DNA of 64,000 nucleotides from Crotalaria pallida. Lineage: Eukaryota > Streptophyta > Magnoliopsida > Fabales > Fabaceae. Each line of letters begins with the position of its first letter. Within the stretch, counting starts at the first letter, position 1. A program made the translations under genes and the position numbers. The notes under the pieces are model-generated. The model was not told the DNA's origin, ran no database searches, and saw nothing but the letters and a program-made list of their open reading frames with translations. This document shows positions 12,341 through 23,630 of the stretch, in pieces. Location: the NCBI GenBank assembly GCA_037953625.1, contig CM075655.1, forward strand, positions 73,311,501-73,375,500. Reading direction: 5' to 3'.

Positions 12341-13155
12341 CAGTGGTTTAAATCCAATCGGTTAGTTCTCAATGCCTACTTCATTTGATGCCACAATCAC
12401 TTGAATCAAGTTCAGTTACAGAACCACTTATTCACTCAGTATAAACATTATTTTTCGTTTCTGCCTAAATACTAATCGAATCAACGTGACCTTAATCACT
12501 TGGTTGGATTAGTGTTCGAGATTTCAAAATTTCATTTATTCCATGCGGTTCCATTTCTAATCCTGATTCAATTACTTTGACACCAAATTACTCACAAATA
12601 CACTTTATATCACACACGAAACACTTAGCAAGGCAAACAAACAGAAAAGAATTAACACCAAAGTTTTATACACAGGAGATCCATTGCTAATTCACGATGA
12701 TGCACGAACTTCTAGATTCCGACGACATCACCTCCCGATAAATGCAACATCGGATTGGCCAGTTCCAATACTACATTTCATCAGTGGTCATAGCCTTCGC
12801 TATCTAGCTTAAGTTTATGTACTTCATTATTAATTAGCAAGATTTACTTTGTAAGAAACTTTAACTTTTAATTAACTCAACTTAGACTTTGCATCCCTTA
12901 AACAATAATCAATTGCACTTTTGAAGTTTTTCTACTTACAAACGTGCCATACTTATAGGATGTAGTTCTTTGAATTCCCTAAGGGATCCGACTTAGGTTC
13001 CCAAAGAACCACATTCTATTCTCCTTTATTATCAAGCATTTTCACTTAAAAGGGTCTCACCTCTGGAGGAGAAGCTTGAGATGAGAGTGTTCGCAGCGAG
13101 ATCGGGACCACTTTCCCTCAGGTCGGAAAGGAAGGAACTGCTCTGATACCATAAA
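12341..13155 (-). mobile_element. Truncated interior of element C
   Basis: To the left, homology to the F-type LTR ends near TAATATGAGT (12331-12340). To the right lies the primer-site complement GCTCTGATACCA at 13140-13151, four bases before an LTR. The sequence between has no long frame and no gag motif. The left LTR and most of the interior of C are missing. About 150 bases of the host LTR B, judged against F, are missing too, so a deletion removed that side. The left edge is uncertain by some tens of bases. Confidence 0.6.
13140..13151 (-). other. Primer binding site, element C
   Basis: The complement reads TGGTATCAGAGC, the initiator tRNA-Met match, separated by four bases from the LTR edge at 13156. 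Confidence 0.85.
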
Positions 13156-13371
13156 TGTAACACCCAGCTTTTATTTATAAATATTATTAAAAAGGTTTAA
13201 TGCTCTGAAATAGGGAACTTAAAAAATTCCTTTTTATAAATTCAATTTACATTCTAAAATGGGTAGTTTAAATACAATAAGAGTAGCGCAACATAAAATT
13301 TTCCTTCTTTCCGTAACTTCTACTGCGACACTCTCTGATCCTCAAGCTCCTCTTCATCCACCTAAAATGTT

Positions 13372-14804
13372 AACCACATAAGGGTGAGACCTTTTCACAG
13401 CACAGTGAATTAGAAGATAATTAAAGAGCACATAATATAAACTTAAGCATCATAGTCAAATCAATCCATGCATACCAAAATGCTTCACTTTCATTTTTTC
13501 AAAAATCATTTTTCCTTTCCTTTACTTTATCTTGGTCTCACATTGCCGTAGCTTAAGTGAGCACCAAGCCACAACCTTATACTTTGCCCGAGATCTCACA
13601 TTGCCGTAGCTTAAGTGAGCACCGGGACCCTTACTTATATTTTGCCCGTGACCTCACATTGTCGTAGCTTAAGTGAGCACCGAGACCCTTACTTATATTT
13701 TGCCCGTGACCTCACATTGCCGTAGCTTAAGTGAGCACCGGGACACTAACTCATATTTACCATTGACCTTTATTCTTTTAGTTTGTACCACTAGGTAATT
13801 TGGTTGCTCCTGCTAGGGCGTTTGTACACCCATTAGGGACTTTATTCACCCATCAGGACTTTCACCCACTAGGCCTCACCCGTTAGGACTGATACATATA
13901 ATCTTTGCTCATATTCATTAAATTCCTTAGCATATTCAATTTACATACTTTAGTCCTTTTCACATTTTCCAGTCTTTTAGTTTTCGTTGAATTGATCATT
14001 TTGGGACATTGACTCCTAACGGGGCATTTATACCTAGTGGGGCGTTTTAGCCTGATGAGTACCTAGGCCCTAATGGGGCGTTTGTACACCTAGCAGGAAC
14101 ACCTAGTGTCCCAATGTCCCAATGATCAATTCAACCGTCCTTATCAATCCACACACATTCATCACAATGCACACTTTTCAAATATCCATTTACATCAAGC
14201 ATCAAGGATTTACATTCAAACAATTACATCATCCCAATTTTCACATCACATAATCATCATCATTTGTGTTCCATTTCTATACGCCAACATAATTCACAAA
14301 ACGCATACATTCCAAACTACAACTTAAACCCAACTCCAAAACATCCTAACTAAACTTATTCATTATCATTTTCCTTGAAATCTTCATATGACCACTAATC
14401 CTCTTACCACCTAATAGCTTGCATTATTAATTTACCTCCTTAGTTAACACTTAGCCATTTATATACTCATTTTACACACATTGCAAACATAACAACAATC
14501 AACAAACACATATATTCACAGAATCAATCGACATACTCAGGTATGTCTCAACATGCTTAAATATAAGTCAATTCCCTAGGGTTCTTCACTTCCTACATTT
14601 ACAACATACATAAGGGGATTGTTAGCAATTTTATGACACTTAAATTAAATCATTAAATTAATCCAAATCACTTTCATTCTTCTTAAACCAATTTATAACT
14701 GGTGCTATTTTGCTACCCACAACCCAATTCAACTACTTAGCCCAAATCCTAGTATATACCCCAACTATCCCTAACTCAAAGTGTGGAAAAGAGACTCCCC
14801 TTAC
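13372..14804 (-). other. Predicted LTR intron (element C, 1,433 bases)
   Basis: Element-sense donor TATAAG|GTAAGGGGAGTC begins at 14804. Acceptor TTAACATTTTAG|GTGGATG ends at 13372. The donor core is the same as in A, I, D and G although the surrounding LTR is unrelated by eye. Prediction only. Confidence 0.5.
13531..13745. repeat. Hairpin array with conserved loop (C LTR)
   Basis: Four units about 55 bases apart. Each has the inner stem CTCAC/GTGAG around the loop ATTGCCGTAGCTTAA (one unit has GTCG). The outer stem changes in matched fashion: CTTGGT/ACCAAG in the first unit, CCCG/CGGG in the second and fourth. The third unit is imperfect. The array lies inside the predicted intron. Confidence 0.8.
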
Positions 14805-15366
14805 CTTATAGAGGGAGAGAGCCCACACAAAGCTCCATGGACCATGAATCTACTCCGGATCTACCTTGATTCCTATCCTTTTGACCAATCTCCACTCCGT
14901 TCTTCAAGATTGGAGGAGAGAGAAAGCTTGGATTCAAGAGATGGAGTATTTATGTGCAGGATCTAACCCAAAAATCAAGATTAGATCCTTGGGTGTGGTA
15001 TGACAATGGAGTTTGGGTGCTTGAGTTTGGTTTGGTGTATGTGGGTGTTTAGAGAGAGAACCATGGAGGTGAGGGAGAAAGTGAACCACCAAAGGAAGGA
15101 AGAGAAGAAGAAAAAGAAGAAGGAGAAGAGAAGCTTGCCATGGAGAAGGATTGGAGGATGAGCCATGGTGGATTTGGTGGTTGAGGGTGTTTGATGATGG
15201 TTTGGAGGAGGAGGGGAGGGAGAACGCGTGAGAGAAGAGGGAAGAGAGAGAGAAGTCGAATGAATAAGGGGGAAGGGAAATGGGTGGTTGAAATAAGGGA
15301 AAAGGGGGTGGAAATTACGTTTCTGCCCCCCAGACTTTATTTTTATTTTCTGCATCAGACTTGAAA

Positions 15367-15619
15367 TAATCGATTACTTACAAAGAGTAATCGATTATTT
15401 TACCCCAATAATCGATTATTTCCTCCAATTAATCGATTATTTTTGCAGCATCATACAAAAACCAGAGCACTGATAATCGATTAATGGCCCCCAAATAATC
15501 GATTAACACCTGAGATAATCGATTACTTCCTTAAGAGTAATCGATTAAAAATGCTGCAACATTTAAGTGTTTTCACCAGAGGCCCTGTAATCGATTAACC
15601 CCTACAAAGTAATCGATTA
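15367..15619. promoter_or_regulatory. TAATCGATTA palindrome cluster (C LTR, promoter side)
   Basis: Ten copies of AATCGATT, nearly all extended to TAATCGATTA, within 253 bases and 140-400 bases from the element-sense start of the LTR. The spacing is irregular. Solo LTR G has the same motif at the same relative place. A regulatory role is inferred from position and conservation. Confidence 0.75.
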
Positions 15620-15963
15620 TTCTGGTGGAAACTCCTATTTTGGCCAATTCTAACTCTAAGACACTACCCTTAATTCCTATCCATGGTTTCCTATGGTTTT
15701 CCTCATAACTTTTAGCTTAGGTTTTTCCTAATTAACTTGGAATTAAATTTTGGGATGTTACATTATTGGTTATGATGAGTCAACTGTTGAGGGACATCTG
15801 TTGCGTACTGAATGAGAATGAAAACGAAAGGAATAAGTTAAGAAGATAATAGGATTGAAAGTAAAGACACAATAAGAAAGAAAGAAAGAGTTGAGATTGG
15901 GGAATGACTTGATGGTAATGTTGAGAATGAGCCAGAGCTGGGAAAAGTAATATGGAAGTGGAG

Positions 15964-17428
15964 GTGAGATGAGATTGAGCGGAGCTGGGCTCCTTGGTTT
16001 TTGGTTTTAGACTGGGAACTAGTGTTGAGTTGAGCTTGCTCCTCCATTAGCACCCAGCAAAGTTGTAACTTTTAAAAAGTTTTTTTGAAAAATAGTTTGT
16101 GAAAAGGTTTTTGACAAAAGATTTTCGAAAAGACTTTTGGAAGAGAGATTTTAAAGGACTTGTAAAAGAAGATTTTGGAAAAAGTTTGTGCAACGATCTT
16201 TTGAAAGTGTTTTGTGACAAGATGTATCTTGAGGGAGCTTTGGGGGAAATGATCTTTGATTAAAACAATTACTGAAAGCCTTTTTTGGAAATGATACTTT
16301 GGGGGGGGGAGTCTTCTTGAATTAATGTTTTGCGAAACTTTACGAGAGAATATTTTGAGAGGAATTTTGTGATAACACTTTTTGAGAAAAGTTTGAAAGC
16401 TTACGAAAGGAGATTTTATGAAGGTGTCTTGGGATAGCTCTTGAAAAGATGGTTTTGAGAAAGGGTTTTGAAATGAAACAAGTATGAGAAATGGGGAATG
16501 TTGAGAAATTTTGAGAAATGAGATATGAGATTTGTGAAGTGATCCCAGCTATGTGCGATGTGAGAAAGGCTGTGCAAAGTTAGCGGTCGGGACTCGTTGA
16601 AGGGTTGCACGAAGGACGGGCCGACCTTAGGATAATTAAAGATAAAAGACTTAAAAGACATACGCGGTGAGATATGAGAGTGCGAAGTAGTGGAGAGGAA
16701 GGAACGATAAGTATCTGCGAATACTTAGGACGAGATTGCATTAGGGGAGGACGATGACGGTGAAACGTCAAGAAGTCTAGAGTATGTTTCTGGGCAGAAC
16801 GAACTCCACAGGTGGCGCACTAACGTGGTGGGGACTGGGTCTAATGTCGTGGTAAGTTCTGCGGGCCCACTAGAAACATACTGTCGCCCCCTAGATTGCA
16901 AATCGAGAACAGTGAGAGGGACTGGAGTGGGGCATCTTGTTTGCCACTGCGAGGCAGTGTGCCATGATTATTATGAATTGATTGAGGCAGAGTCCTCCTG
17001 GTCTGGGACCATTTATGTGTTGTGATAGCTGTCGTGCCCGCCCGGTAAAGGTCCTGCACTCCTGTTTGCTTCCGACTAGGTTGGGTGGATAACCGAGGAG
17101 ATGTAGACGTGAGTGATGGCCGAGAACGAAACGAATACCTTGATGAGATTTGAAAGCTTTTCCCCATCATGAAAGAATGTGAAATGATAAGGATGTCAAT
17201 AAGAGAATGTAAGATGATTCAAGCAAAGATAAGTTGGAAGGAAAATGAGAACGTTAATAATGTTAATAATGTGTTTGAATTGTTGTGTGCTTGTGTGTTG
17301 TATTGTGTGCTAGTGTGGTCCTATTATTTCTCCTATCGTAATTCCACACCGTCGACGATTCGTCGTTCGGATCGCTTACTCTCTCCTGTTCGTTGTTATA
17401 TTGGTGCTGCTGATGTCGCAACGGGCAG
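15964..17428 (+). other. Predicted LTR intron of solo LTR B (1,465 bases)
   Basis: Donor GGAG|GTGAGATGAG at 15964 aligns with AAGAG|GTGAGTGAG of the F LTRs. The acceptor CAACGGGCAG ends at 17428 and is followed at once by ATG, as in F (CAACGGGTAG|ATG). The intron contains paired short arms also seen in F, for example CACTG/CAGTG near 16950. Prediction only. Confidence 0.45.
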
Positions 17429-17570
17429 ATGGAGCATCACAAGGATGTTCATCACTTTAGAGAAAAGGGGGCAGCAACTTAAACGGCAGCAAGGAAGCAG
17501 CAACAGAGGGGACTTCACTTTCGAGAATGAGGAAAGTATGCAAGAAGAAAAGGGAAGCTTCAACTGGTGA
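17429..17570 (+). pseudogene. Ruined LTR ORF of solo LTR B
   Basis: The ATG directly after the acceptor is retained, but the frame ends after 17 codons and the sequence no longer matches the F protein. The following purine-rich stretch resembles the end of the J copy (near 44590). An internal deletion probably removed the conserved part. Confidence 0.4.
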
Positions 17571-17994
17571 TGTACGACCGGAAGAGTTAGGTGTAGTGTT
17601 TTTAGTTAAGTCTACTGTAACACTCTCACTTTTATTAGTTAATTTTGGGTTTTATTAAAACCGAAGTTTGAAAATTCATTTTTGATTTTAAATTTCTTTA
17701 AAAGGTTTTACGAAAATTCGGCAGAGTTTCCTCTGTTTTCCGGACTTCCCAAAAATTTTCTTCTAAAACCTGCCAATCCAGAATTGTTTGAAAACGTAAA
17801 CAACAACAGATTAATAGTTATAACAGATCCTAACGCCCGATGGATACAAATTTCAGGGCAAGCTGCTAATTCATAATTAATTTACAAAAAGTAATTATCC
17901 ACTCCAAAATATGTAAAATACATTCCACGTAGTGGAACTTAAAATCCTGCTCGGCCAGCACTGGTGTATGCTCCACTTGTGTACCTGAAAAATA

Positions 17995-19380
17995 TTAACC
18001 ACACAGGGGAAGCATCACACAGAACTTAAAAGAGAGATTTCTAAGCAGATATATACGACACTCCAAAAAAAACCATTCAAGCCTATGCTATGCTACTCAA
18101 TTCATGTTCTTCTTTCCTTTTTTACCTCCTAACTATTCCCAATTCTTTTTCCTTTCTAATTGTCTTCTTTTAAATAATCCCTAATCTCTATTTATTTTTG
18201 TTCCTCATTACTTTCGTTATTTTCCCCCTTTTATTCTCATTTTCCATTTGTATTTCTATTTTAAATTCCTTTTTATTTCATTCTCATTACCCTTTATTCT
18301 TTCCATTTTTCCTTTATTACTTTTTTCCAATATGTGTAACCTCAATCAGAGATCTACACCTTATTTATTTACGAGGTATGCAACCACAAGCAGATGATCT
18401 GCATACCCCCACTATCTAGTTACGATGCATGCAACCACAAGCAGATGATCTGCATGCACCCACAATTTATTTACGACGTATGCAACCACAAGCAGATGAT
18501 CTGCATACGCCCGCTTTTTATTTGAGATATATGCAACCACAAGCAGATGATCTGCATATATCCACAATCTTATTTACGATGTATGCAACCACAAGCAGAT
18601 GATCTGCATACATCTATAATTTTTACGACGTATGCAACCACAAGCAGATGATCTGCATACGCCCGCCTTTTATTTAAGATATATGCAACCACAAGCAGAT
18701 GATCTGCATATATCCATAATCTTATTTACGATGTATGCAACCACAAGCAGATGATCTTCATACATCTACAATTTTTTCGACGTATGCAACCACAAGCAGA
18801 TGATCTGCATACACCCGCCTTTTATTTAAGATATATGCAACCACAAGCTGATGATCTGCATATATCCATAATCTTATTTACGATGTATGCAACCACAAGC
18901 AGATGATCTGCATACATCCTTAGCCTCTTTCCTTTTTATTTTCCATCTTTCCTTGTTATTTTTCATTATTAATTTACCTCAGTCTTTTCTCTTTTACTTT
19001 TAGTTTCTTATTTCTCTTTTTATTTGTTAACTCTCTCTTTCTTATTTTCCGTTTACTTCTTTCCTCTAATGGCTAATTACTCATTCACTCCATTTATTTC
19101 TCTTAACTTTAGTTTATCCTAATTTAGTTCTCAACTCATTCTTACATTTTCTTTATTTAGTACCGGCTCTCCCTAGTTAATCTCTAATTTCTCCCTTTAC
19201 TCACTTACACTACTCACTCGTTCTCATAAGTCCGATTATTTATTTATTTTCTAATTATCTTCCTTCACTATTAGCGGGCTACTCTAAGGTTCATTAACAA
19301 GTAACATTTCCCCCGGTCCTAGCGATAGATATAACTACCCAGAAATACACCCCTTAAGGACTGGTAATGAAACCCCTTAC
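17995..19380 (-). other. Predicted LTR intron (D, left LTR, 1,386 bases)
   Basis: Element-sense donor GATTGAG|GTAAGGGG begins at 19380. Acceptor TTAATATTTTTCAG|GTACAC ends at 17995. The whole hairpin array lies inside. The equivalent interval in the right LTR is 24003-25398. Prediction only. Confidence 0.5.
18373..18919. repeat. 11-unit hairpin array with co-varying stems (D, left LTR)
   Basis: Eleven units about 50 bases apart. Each has an 8-10 bp inverted repeat around the nearly invariant 17-base loop ACCACAAGCAGATGATC. The stems differ but stay paired: GGTATGCA/TGCATACC, TGCATGCA/TGCATGCA, CGTATGCA/TGCATACG, TATATGCA/TGCATATA, TGTATGCA/TGCATACA. Units 3-5, 6-8 and 9-11 form a three-unit block repeated with a period of about 153 bases. 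Unit 8 has one stem mismatch (CTTCATAC) and unit 9 has TGCATACA where CG is expected. Confidence 0.95.
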
Positions 19381-19999
19381 CTCAATCGATGACAGTGAGA
19401 GAGGTAACCTTAGCCTGACGCTTTACTCCCCGGCTTACGCTTTAGCTCGGCTCCAATTTGATCCTAAGCTTCCACAATCTTCGATTCCAAGCACGGCGGG
19501 GACAATCGATCTTGATCACGGTGACGGTGTTGCTCCTCGTTGTTTGCGAACGATCGCGGCCGGATCGAGGCCCAAGCTTCAAGCCTCGGAGTACCCAACA
19601 CAAGCCCAGTGCGAATCACGATCGGTATCGGCGTCGGTGAGATCCGGCGAGGAGAGAGAAACATAAAGGTAGGAGGAAAAGAGAAAGGGAACTCAATCAA
19701 TGGGGAAAGAGGGGAGGAGAGCTCATGGTGGTGGTGGTGGGTGGTGGTTCGTGGTGGTGGCTACGGTGAGGTATGGTGGTGGAGGAATAGGAGGAGAGAG
19801 AGACGGAATCAAGAGTGAGGAGAGAGAGAGAGACGCTCATGGTGGTGATGGTGGCCTTGGCGGTGGCGGCTGGTGTTGCTGGGGTGCTTGGGGGGTTGCT
19901 GGACGGAGGTGGGTGAGGGAGTGTGAAGAGAGGGTTGGAAAATGAGGGAGGAGGGAGGCAGACGCACCATTTTATGGTGCTGGTGCGTGAAACACGCAC

Positions 20000-20185
20000 C
20001 AGCGCGCCTGGGCGCGGAGAGGCGTGCGCCTGCACGCGGAGAGGCGTGCGCGATGCGCATCTGATGCGCGCTGGGGATCTGGTCGCGCACCTGCGTGAGT
20101 CGTGCATGCGCCTGGGCGAATTTCTCACGGGTTTGGTACACCTGATGCACACCGGTGCGCCTGGGCGTGCACTGGTGCGCCTGGG
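20000..20185. promoter_or_regulatory. GC-rich CGCC-TG-GGCG dyad cluster (D, left LTR)
   Basis: Four copies of GCGCCTGGGCG and variants such as GCGCCTGCACGC occur in a strongly GC-rich block, 380-560 bases from the element-sense start of the LTR. The arms CGCC and GGCG are inverted repeats. The right LTR has the same cluster (about 26040-26160) with one 77-base segment missing. The place matches the palindrome clusters of C, E and G. A regulatory role is inferred. Confidence 0.55.
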
Positions 20186-20562
20186 CGTGAACTAGTGGCG
20201 CCAGACTTCGATTGGTCATAACTTTTTCGTTAACCGTCGGATCGGGCCCAAATTTTTGGACAAGCTTCTTAACCCGTCATACTTCATATCCAACGGTGGA
20301 ATTTAATTTCTTAACATCCTATAATAAATTCCTAATTTTCTCTTTTCGGTTGATTTCTACCACTTAAAACGTCGATTTAACCCCCGATTTCGCTTATATA
20401 ATTTTGCTCGAAGCCATAATTGCTTTCTATACAACCCCTAGTACTCAAAATGACTGCTCACCTTGCTCACAAAATTCGTTAAGCAATTAATCTACCCATT
20501 CTTTCCACTTTAATTCCATTAATTCATTAATTATTGCTTGGAATTAAATTAGAGATGTTACA

Positions 20563-20600
20563 ATTCTCCCCCACTTATTAGAATTTCGTCCCCGAAATTC
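20563..20600 (-). other. Polypurine tract and GGGA-loop hairpin of D
   Basis: CTCCCCCACTTA (20566-20577) is the polypurine tract complement next to the 3' LTR. The hairpin with arms GAATTTCG and CGAAATTC is at 20581-20600. Two more tract-like copies of CTCCCCCACTTA lie further in, at 20812-20823 and 21674-21685. Confidence 0.8.
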
Positions 20601-23600
20601 CGTTCAATTTCTTAAAATGGAGAACCATCCCGTTAGTAAACTTCTGACCTCAGTTTTCACTTCCCTTCGGTTTTTACTTCCGCTCCATATATGGTTAAGG
20701 CCTTGCCCATTTCAACGTCTGTTTTCTGGCATTACGTACCACCTCCATCTACACAGGATCGTCAATTTTATTATTATTAAAGTTCCATCTCCCATCCCTT
20801 GGATTGAAATCCTCCCCCACTTAGCATTGACATGCTTGATTATATCATGCTAAGGGGGCATGCTCGTTTGTTGCTCGGGATAGAGTACGCAGGCTCCCGA
20901 CCGGTATCCAAGGTTGAAAAGAGGACACGTGGGTGACTATCTATCAGTAGGCATAGAACTATGCCGGGTTTCTACGACTTGGCGAATTCTCACTTATGCA
21001 TCTGAGATGCCTGAAGCTTGAAGAGAGTGAAGATGAAAAGAAGAAACATGAAGCACTCAAGAATGAGTCTCATGGTCTTTGCAAGATGACCCAGGATGAA
21101 CTAGATACAGGTCAAGCAATAAGACAATGGAGATTATTCCTCAAAGTATGCATGTTCAACAGAGAGTCGTCGAAGGATGCGTTCCTATGGACCTGCGGTT
21201 AATTGATTTGTCTCGGTCAACCGGGAATCCTATCAAATGTGCAGAGTCCCCAACAGACTTAGATATTCACATGCGGTCTTCCGACATACGTCTGGATAGA
21301 GATTCCACTTCGTGGCTTCACTTTTATCCCGTTCACCCTTTACTCCTTCAAGTGAGTCTAGCAAGGTCACTCTTAAAATTAATCTTCGCCATGTTTGCAT
21401 TCTAGTTTGATGCTACTTCCTTCCTGTTCGTTTATTAATTTCAATTCCGTATGATAATTCCTAAAGATCGATTCCACTTGAGGGTCAAGATCCAGGTCTT
21501 GTTGTTGTTTCTCGATTCTGTGTCATTTTGGGGAGGTCTTGTTTTATTTTCTTGTTTAACTGTCATTCGATTCTCCGCGAAGTGTTTGGAATTGTCTGTT
21601 TGGTAATCCTATAGCTTATGGTATGGTTACTAGTTATTGTCGCTCGGATAGGATCCTAACTGAGTTGTTAAGTCTCCCCCACTTAGTATCAACTTACCTG
21701 ATTATGTCGGTGCCAGGAAGCATGGAATCGAACGTGTCAGCTTCGGATTGTCTTTCGTACGACTTTCAATGAAGAGTGTAACACTCTAACCATAACAGAA
21801 AATGTAATCTTTGGAATTCACAAGGAATTTGCGCTTTCGCTTAAGAAAATAGTCTAAGATTATGCGATCCAAAGAGTTTTCGCAGAATGTAGCAGCTTAT
21901 GACTAGAAATTTCCTCGTCCACGAGGAACCGGATCGAATAAATAAGACTGGAACTCCAGGAACGATGGGTATTCTAGGATAAGAGACAAGGAGAAGATCC
22001 TAAGTTCACGAGGTTTAGTAGATTAGAGCGAGAAATCTTTGATTCGTGATCAAAAGTCGCTACTTCAAGGTAAAGTCAAACCAAGAAGAACGAGGAGGAA
22101 GAGATCTACTTGCACGAATTGAGGTACTAACTAAGCTTTTCAAAATTACTATTAAAGTCTTAAACGATTTTTGATGGTCACGAATTGCGGTTGGCATAAG
22201 TTCTTGACTTCTGAACGCTCTATTAAGCACTATTTTAGATCAATGACACTCAAGACATACCTTGGGTGTATGTCAGTAATCCCTTACAACCTATTTCGAG
22301 TTGGATCTTAAGGAAAGCTTGAATGAATTTGATACAGAACAAGAAAGCTGATGGAATCTGACCTTTCTATTACCTTAAGACTTGCACTACTCTCAAAATC
22401 GAGATTCGTGTTGGGTGGACGACCCGTTGGTGGTCACTCATTCAATTTGTTTGGTCTCTATGTAGAGACTTCAAGAGGTTACCAGTCAAGCTTTTCTAAT
22501 GGATGACGATTCAGGAACCTGGGTAAGATTCCCGATAAGACTTGGGTTACCTAAGTTTTAGTTTGGCTTTTTGATGGGTAGGGGTGGTTCTTATAGAGTT
22601 TATTCCATCCGTTCTAAGATAGGGTATTCGATTACGCTATTCTTAAATAGATAAGATGGCTTAAGGCTCTTATGCTTTGGTTTTTGTTTTGGGCCTACTA
22701 TCCGCTTCCGTTTAAGGAACTTGGAAAGGACACCATTCGGGTTGGTTCCTTTGCTTCCAAAGGATCTACTCCCTTGGAGAGTTTCCATTTCTATTGTTTC
22801 AACTTCACTAAGAGGATTGCAATGATATCATCCGTTAATAGTTGCAAAGATTGAGGTGATCAATCTCAACCTCATGTCTATCAACAGCGCACCATTGTCG
22901 GGTTCTTACTTTCACCGAAGACCATTGTTCAATTGTTCAATCTTGGTTGATCTCGGCGTGGATACTTGGTAAGGTTGTCAAGATTTGCTTTTCTCGCGGG
23001 TGACCGTTCAGGAATCTTGTTGATAAGGCTCCCAGTAGGTTTCGGACTGCCAAAGTCTGGTTTAGCTTTTCAGGGAAGCTAGAGATGGTTTCTAGGGTGA
23101 ACTTGATTCCCTCAAGAACTTCGTGTGAAGAATCCAAAGAAGGTACCGTTCAAGTCGACTTACTTTCTTCTAATGGTGGTACTTCTCATGAAATCTTATG
23201 TCAGATTGGTTCTTGTGCTACTTCGAAGCTTTCAATGACATTGACAATCGACAAGCGCGAAGATCGAGATGGTCAGTCTCAATCTCGCATTTATCAATAG
23301 CAACTTCATCGTCAGGTTTGTCGACGATATCATCACTTAATAGTTGCAAGAGTAAGGATGACCAATCCTACCCTTACACTCTATTAAACGACAACACCAT
23401 CGAGGGACCCAGTTGAGTTCAAACTAACGTCCTATAGTCTATGGCTGTCACAACCTAATCCTGGAGAAGTTAGCAAGAGAACACATATATAAATAGGTAG
23501 TTATATATATGTATTCCTATTCGCCTAACTTAGACACTTGACTATCCCTGTCGGTTACTCGCTTGGTGAGTAGACCACAGGAGTTATGAGTTCAAACTCC

Positions 23601-23618
23601 AAAGGCCGAGGAAAAACT
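20601..23618 (-). other. Non-coding interior of element D
   Basis: Three kilobases without a frame longer than about 90 codons and without any gag, protease, RT or integrase motif. It is built partly of duplicated modules. A segment around 22430-22930 recurs diverged at 22930-23440: the pairs of landmarks at 22505/23002 and 22824/23336 are about 0.5 kb apart. The tract-like modules at 20812 and 21674 also share the following 30 bases. A strong inverted repeat (CTTAGCAT/ATGCTAAG with flanking C/G runs) lies at 20814-20858. Confidence 0.75.
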
Positions 23619-23630
23619 GCTCTGATACCA
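23619..23630 (-). other. Primer binding site, element D
   Basis: Complement TGGTATCAGAGC, three bases from the LTR edge at 23634. Confidence 0.9.

Larger units (their letters stand above)
13156..15762 (-). mobile_element. 5' LTR of element C
   Basis: A 2,607-base LTR, TGTAACACCC...GGGATGTTACA on the plus strand. In element sense it starts at 15762. It contains a promoter-side cluster of TAATCGATTA palindromes (15367-15619), a predicted intron (13372-14804) and a four-unit hairpin array (13531-13745). No ORF like those of A, E or F is present. Only a short acidic reading frame (VDEEELEDQRVSQ) follows the acceptor before a stop. Confidence 0.85.
17616..20562 (-). mobile_element. 3' LTR of element D
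   Basis: 2,947 bases, TGTAACACTCTC...GAGATGTTACA on the plus strand. It holds, in plus coordinates, the acceptor (17995), a hairpin array (18373-18919), a donor (19380), AG-rich and Gly/Arg-codon-like simple sequence (19690-19930) and a GC-rich repeat cluster (20000-20185). No long real ORF is seen. Confidence 0.9.

Noticed and set aside
14981..15355. 124-codon minus-strand frame in the C LTR leader
   Set aside because: Pyrimidine-rich low-complexity sequence opposite an AG-rich tract. It lies upstream of the predicted donor and has no relative in G or D.
18373..18919. Regular repeats with constant core, resembling a CRISPR array
   Set aside because: The repeats are self-complementary units without unique spacers, lie in a plant LTR and are duplicated in its partner LTR.
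19464..20219. Arg/Gly/Pro-rich frames on both strands in the D LTR (and 25484-26270)
   Set aside because: They overlap each other in GC-rich and AG-rich simple sequence, differ in length between the two LTRs and contain no motif.
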